This document shows, piece by piece, positions 14,718-17,880 of a stretch of DNA of 17,880 nt. Below the pieces are notes generated by a model, which had not been told where the DNA came from, did not search any database, and was given only the letters and a program-made list of their open reading frames with translations. Position 1 is the first letter of the stretch. Each line of letters starts with the position of its first letter. The position numbers and the translations under genes were made by a program. Source of the DNA: an uncultured Prevotellaceae bacterium (GTDB taxonomy: Bacteria; Bacteroidota; Bacteroidia; Bacteroidales; Bacteroidaceae); assembly GCA_902775075.1 (NCBI GenBank), contig CACYKX010000037.1:1-17880 (forward strand), written 5' to 3'.

Positions 14718-16235
14718 ATGAAAAGAATAATACTGTTGCTTCTGATAGCCGTATCAACTGTGCCGTCATGTATAGCGCAGATTCCCTACGGCAAGAAATT
14801 TGCTTTGGACAAAGCAACTCTCCTCGACAAAATAAAAGGAGGTTGGGCTGGACAGACCATCGGTTGTACATATGGTGGACCTACAGAATTTAAATACAAA
14901 GGTGGAATCATACCTTCGGAAGAACCCATACCTTGGCATGATGCTTATTGCAAAGATATATTTGAGGAAGACCCTGGGTTATACGATGATGTTTACATGG
15001 ACTTGACAGTACTGCAGGTGATGCAGCGTGAGGGCATCAATGCCTCTGCTGCATCGTATGCAAATAGCTTTGCGCATGCTAAATATAAGTTATGGCATGC
15101 CAATCAGGCTATGCGTTACAATGTGCTGCACGGCATCATGCCTCCTGAATCGGGTTATTGGCGCAATAATCCCCATGCTGATGATATCGATTTCCAAATA
15201 GAGTCCGACTTCATAGGTATGATATGTCCGGGCATGCCAAACGTGGCATCTACTTTTGCCGACACGGTCGGTCATGTCATGAATTATGGAGATGGTTGGT
15301 ATGGTGGTGTCTTCACTGCAGCAATGTACACGCTTGCGTATGTGAGTGATGACATTCCTACGGTTATCAGCGAGGCCTTACGCACTATTCCTGAAAATAC
15401 GGGGTTCCATAAAATAATAAAGGACGTATTGGATTTCTGGCATGAGCACCCTGACGATTGGACTGAATGTTGGCTGATGACACAAAAACGCTATGGCTTT
15501 GAGAAAGGATGCCCCGAAGGTGTTTTCAACGGTTTCAACATTGATGCCAAGATGAATGCTGCTTTCTGTGTTATTGGGTTGTTGTATGGCGGTGGAGACT
15601 TTTATCGCACAATGGACATTGCGACTCGATGTGGTAACGACTCTGATTGCAATCCGGCTACTGCAGCTGGCATTCTTGGTGTGATGCATGGCTGGAGCAG
15701 AATTCCTGAAAAATTCAGTAGGGGCATCGACTTGTGCGAAAATTATGATTTTCCGTACACGGATATATCTCTGTCAAAGGTGTATGGCATAAACCTTGAT
15801 TTGATGGCAAAAGTCTTGAAAGCCAATGGCGGAAAAGTCCACAATGATAAATATGAATTTACAATCCAAGAGCCCAAGGCTGTACGCTATGAACAGTCTT
15901 TCGAAGATTGCAGACCTGTGGAAAAAAGAGTGGTGAAATTTAAAATAGACCCAGTGCGCGAATTTGAGTTTAACGGCACAGGCTGTGTATTGATGGGAAA
16001 TGTAAGTACAGCCGACAGCGGAGGTGACGAAAGTTATGTCGCACACCTAGAAGCAAGCATTGACGGTAATGTAGTAGAAGAGATAGAGATGCCATACGAC
16101 TACATTACGCGTAAATATGATATTTTCTACCGCTATGGCCTCCCAAGAAGTAAGCACAAACTCTCCATAAAATTGTTGAATCCCGACCGGCACTTTGCCA
16201 TCCAATGCAGCGGATTAGTTGTCTATGATGAATAG
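14718..16235 (+). CDS. Exported ADP-ribosylglycohydrolase-family protein (copy C)
   Basis: The ATG at 14718 gives 505 residues; a TTG at 14697 that overlaps copy B by 4 nt is in frame but would put a polar stretch before the signal peptide. The leader MKRIILLLLIAVSTVPSCIAQ may be cut after IAQ or, less typically, lipidated at Cys18 (VPSC). The domain parallels copy B: LLDKIKGGWAGQTIGCTYGG, YDDVYMD (89-95), WHANQAMRYNVLHGIMPPES, NNPHADDIDFQIESDFIGMI and DSDCNPATAAGILGVMHG (Asp308, Asp310). Like copy B it lacks the Thr/Ser after the N-terminal Asp pair. A beta-sandwich with LEASIDGNVVEEIEMP ends the protein. Copies B and C clearly arose by duplication and then diverged, so they may cut different linkages. 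It overlaps the esterase gene by 8 nt. Confidence 0.87.
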   Translation: MKRIILLLLIAVSTVPSCIAQIPYGKKFALDKATLLDKIKGGWAGQTIGCTYGGPTEFKYKGGIIPSEEPIPWHDAYCKDIFEEDPGLYDDVYMDLTVLQVMQREGINASAASYANSFAHAKYKLWHANQAMRYNVLHGIMPPESGYWRNNPHADDIDFQIESDFIGMICPGMPNVASTFADTVGHVMNYGDGWYGGVFTAAMYTLAYVSDDIPTVISEALRTIPENTGFHKIIKDVLDFWHEHPDDWTECWLMTQKRYGFEKGCPEGVFNGFNIDAKMNAAFCVIGLLYGGGDFYRTMDIATRCGNDSDCNPATAAGILGVMHGWSRIPEKFSRGIDLCENYDFPYTDISLSKVYGINLDLMAKVLKANGGKVHNDKYEFTIQEPKAVRYEQSFEDCRPVEKRVVKFKIDPVREFEFNGTGCVLMGNVSTADSGGDESYVAHLEASIDGNVVEEIEMPYDYITRKYDIFYRYGLPRSKHKLSIKLLNPDRHFAIQCSGLVVYDE

Positions 16236-17532
16236 AAGAATGAATATATATTTTTATCGGATAGTTGTTGTCCTGACTACCATATTGGCTTTACCTTCAT
16301 GTGGTCAGGACAACACGACCGTTTCTGCGCCAATAACGTCGGACTCTGCTGATTGGCTGCCTGTAGAGATCGAAGACCTTAGTATCGCTAGCCGCATTCT
16401 TGGTCAAGATGTAGCTTATTCCGTCATCCTTCCACATGATTACTATTCTTCAGGAAAGTCATATCCTGTCGTTTATATGCTTCATGGGATAGGTGGTGAC
16501 CATGCCTCTTGGATGGAATATGGCAATGTGGCAAGGGTCATGGCCAATTTGCCCGTAGAGGAGGCCATCATCGTTAGTCCTGACGGTTACGAGTCTTATT
16601 ATAGCGACACGTATGACGACAAAGTGCGCTATCAGTCTTTTTTCTTGAAGGAATTAATTCCTACTATAGATAAGAACTTTCGTACATTGGCAAAACGCGA
16701 AGGTCGAAGTATCGTAGGATTTTCCATGGGTGGATTTGGAGCTTTGACTTTGGCATTAAAGCATATTGATACTTTCTCTGCAATTGCTGCCTTGTCTGCC
16801 TCAATACGAACAGACGAACAGTATATGACGGAAGGTCCTCAGAAAGATTGGAATTGGCAGTGGGGACGAATTTTCGGAGGCATCGGTCAGACAGGGCAGG
16901 GCAGACTTACCAGTTACTACAGGCAATGTAATCCGAAAGACATTTTGTCGAATATGGATACTAGCAAACTGAACGGGTTGCGCATCATGATAGATATTGG
17001 CGATCAGGAGACTAAACTTGCCGTTAGCAATAAAGAGCTACACGACGTACTTGTAAACAGGCATATAGACCATGAATGGGAGGTAAGACCAGGGGGACAC
17101 GACTTTCTGTGTTGGAACGCTGCCCTGCCAAAGGTTTTAGGTTTCTTCTTGCAAACTAGGGCTAAAGGAAGGACTATGACTTACCATAAGGGAGAAACAT
17201 CAAGCCTGTCAAATGCTATGTTGTTCATGCCACAAGCCAACCGACGCAGCCACCGCCGCTATCCAGTTTTGTATGTCACGGACGACAAAGATGGCAAATT
17301 CTCTGAAACACTGTCTAAGGTGGCCGACAGCCTATCCTCTACAGCCAAGATTTCGCCAATCATCATTTGCCAGCTTTACAAAAATGATATAGAGAACAAC
17401 ATTCTCGCTGTGGAAAGACAAAGCCCCGCCATCCGCATGGGTAAACGGTTCTACAGAATAATATCAGCTGCAAATGCACCAGCTGATATTGAGAACTGGC
17501 TAATTGACATTGACCATCAAATTCATAAATAG
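16228..17532 (+). CDS. Lipoprotein esterase (esterase D / PF00756 type) with a degenerate second half-domain
   Basis: The ATG at 16228 gives 434 residues and an 8-nt overlap with copy C, mirroring the copy A/B junction; ATGs at 16225 and 16240 are alternatives. A type II signal (ILALPSC, lipidated Cys25) anchors it to a membrane. Residues about 45-305 form an esterase-D-type alpha/beta hydrolase: YPVVYMLHGIGGDHASWMEY carries the oxyanion region, GFSMGGFGA holds Ser166, DIGDQE holds Asp259, and GGHDF holds His291. Relatives include acetyl-xylan and feruloyl esterases and S-formylglutathione hydrolase. Residues about 328-434 look like a second, cut-down copy: AMLFMPQANRR and RYPVLYVTDD mimic the first domain's VILPHDYY and YPVVYMLHG, but there is no Ser or His motif. 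It is the last gene of the run and probably removes acyl groups from the imported ligand. Confidence 0.85.
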   Translation: MNRRMNIYFYRIVVVLTTILALPSCGQDNTTVSAPITSDSADWLPVEIEDLSIASRILGQDVAYSVILPHDYYSSGKSYPVVYMLHGIGGDHASWMEYGNVARVMANLPVEEAIIVSPDGYESYYSDTYDDKVRYQSFFLKELIPTIDKNFRTLAKREGRSIVGFSMGGFGALTLALKHIDTFSAIAALSASIRTDEQYMTEGPQKDWNWQWGRIFGGIGQTGQGRLTSYYRQCNPKDILSNMDTSKLNGLRIMIDIGDQETKLAVSNKELHDVLVNRHIDHEWEVRPGGHDFLCWNAALPKVLGFFLQTRAKGRTMTYHKGETSSLSNAMLFMPQANRRSHRRYPVLYVTDDKDGKFSETLSKVADSLSSTAKISPIIICQLYKNDIENNILAVERQSPAIRMGKRFYRIISAANAPADIENWLIDIDHQIHK

Positions 17533-17593
17533 TCAGAGTTCAATTAGCTTATGGATTTTGGCGTGAAGCGTATTCATTGCATAAGAATCCTAC

Positions 17594-17632
17594 CAGCCTC
17601 TTACCGGCTGCTTAGGCTGTTTAGTCTTCTTA
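17594..17632 (+). terminator. Possible rho-independent terminator of the operon
   Basis: CAGCCT (17594-17599) pairs with AGGCTG (17614-17619), and the pyrimidine-rich TTTAGTCTTCTT follows. It begins 61 nt after the esterase stop. An overlapping alternative stem uses GGCTG at 17606-17610. The T tract is interrupted, so efficiency is doubtful. Confidence 0.4.
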
Positions 17633-17647
17633 AACCATTAATTTTCG

Positions 17648-17701
17648 GTAGGGGCACTGCTCAATTATGATGGACACATTATTGTCCCTACAGCCAGTAA
17701 C
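17648..17701. repeat. Inverted repeat, 9-bp stem
   Basis: GTAGGGGCA (17648-17656) pairs with TGTCCCTAC (17693-17701) through eight Watson-Crick pairs and one G-T pair, with a 36-nt loop. No T tract follows on either strand. Confidence 0.45.
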
Positions 17702-17714
17702 AGCTGACAACAAT

Positions 17715-17765
17715 TGGAAAAGGCTCTGAAAGAACATTTCCACCGTTCCATTGGAGCCTTTTCCA
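17715..17765. repeat. Perfect 12-bp inverted repeat
   Basis: TGGAAAAGGCTC (17715-17726) and GAGCCTTTTCCA (17754-17765) are exact complements separated by 27 nt. A stem this long is unlikely by chance. It could be part of a structured RNA, an attenuator, or the end of a small mobile element. Confidence 0.65.
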
Positions 17766-17794
17766 CATTGATTTCATCTTTTTGGAAAAAACGG

Positions 17795-17833
17795 TTGATA
17801 TCCACCCACTAAAAACGGGGATATCCGTTCACT
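17795..17833. repeat. 23-bp imperfect tandem direct repeat
   Basis: GATATCC followed four bases later by CACT occurs at 17797-17810 and again at 17820-17833, with ACGG before each copy. Short direct repeats of about 20 bp near an edge are typical of IS21-family ends, but no transposase is in view. Confidence 0.4.
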
Positions 17834-17860
17834 TTTTGTCTCGTTAGCCTAATGGCGCTG

Positions 17861-17868
17861 CAAAAGTA
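17861..17868 (-). promoter_or_regulatory. Leftward promoter -7 box at the window edge
   Basis: CAAAAGTA reads TACTTTTG on the reverse strand, an exact TAnnTTTG match. Its -33 box would lie beyond the window. A transcript from it would run leftward through the hairpins toward the esterase 3' end. Confidence 0.35.
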
Positions 17869-17880
17869 ATCATTTATTTC

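Larger units (their letters stand above)
17533..17880. other. Structured intergenic region at the window edge
   Basis: No convincing gene was found in these 348 bp. On the reverse strand a 35-codon frame (17630-17737) exists but is unrecognised and spans two hairpins. The region holds a possible terminator, two long-stem inverted repeats, a 23-bp imperfect tandem repeat and a leftward promoter box, which together suggest the border of another element or a small structured RNA. Confidence 0.5.

Noticed and set aside
17630..17737. Reverse-strand 35-codon frame starting MFFQSLFQLL
   Set aside because: It is short and unrecognised, and it crosses a hairpin stem; there is not enough support to call a gene.
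1..17880. CRISPR arrays, tRNA or rRNA genes
   Set aside because: No regularly spaced repeats of CRISPR type and no tRNA or rRNA signatures were seen by eye.

Overview
This window looks like chromosomal DNA of a gut-type Bacteroidota organism (Bacteroides/Prevotella-like). The support is two SusC-like receptors (one with its SusD partner), promoter pairs of the Bacteroidota type (TTTG, about 20 bp, TAnnTTTG), no strong Shine-Dalgarno sites, and an IS1380-type transposase remnant of Bacteroides character. The exact genus cannot be fixed from the sequence alone.

Layout. (1) Positions 1-1968 hold the edge of an older polysaccharide-utilisation-type locus: a promoter, an exported alpha/beta hydrolase, and a SusC-like receptor cut off after about 294 residues. 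(2) Positions 1900-3351 are a decayed insertion sequence bounded by 11-bp perfect inverted repeats, carrying a reverse-strand IS1380-family transposase with an internal deletion, several frameshifts and stop codons. Its left end coincides with the point where the receptor gene is lost. (3) Positions 3425-17532 are a complete, apparently intact locus: a LacI-family regulator (reverse strand), then a divergent forward-strand run of ribokinase, GRP/DMT-type sugar permease, SusC, SusD, three consecutive exported ADP-ribosylglycohydrolase-family proteins and a lipoprotein esterase. Gaps in the forward run are small (about 10 to 72 nt) and two junctions overlap by 8 nt, so it is probably one operon. 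(4) Positions 17533-17880 hold a possible operon terminator, two long hairpins, a 23-bp imperfect tandem repeat and a leftward promoter element at the window edge.

How the genes may work together. Ribokinase, permease, SusC/SusD and a LacI regulator resemble a ribose-utilisation (rus-type) locus of Bacteroidota. Here the degradative part is three paralogous cell-envelope ADP-ribosylglycohydrolase-fold enzymes plus an esterase, with no recognisable classical glycoside hydrolase. The inferred model is that a ribose-bearing ligand is captured and imported by SusC/SusD, deacylated by the esterase, cut at ribosyl bonds in the periplasm by the three enzymes, and that free ribose crosses the inner membrane through the permease and is phosphorylated by ribokinase. 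LacI would repress from a compact divergent promoter region that carries a 22-bp direct repeat over the regulator's own promoter. The true substrate (ADP-ribose conjugates, nucleosides or another riboside) is not shown by the sequence, and the absence of a phosphatase or Nudix enzyme argues that free ADP-ribose may not be the product.
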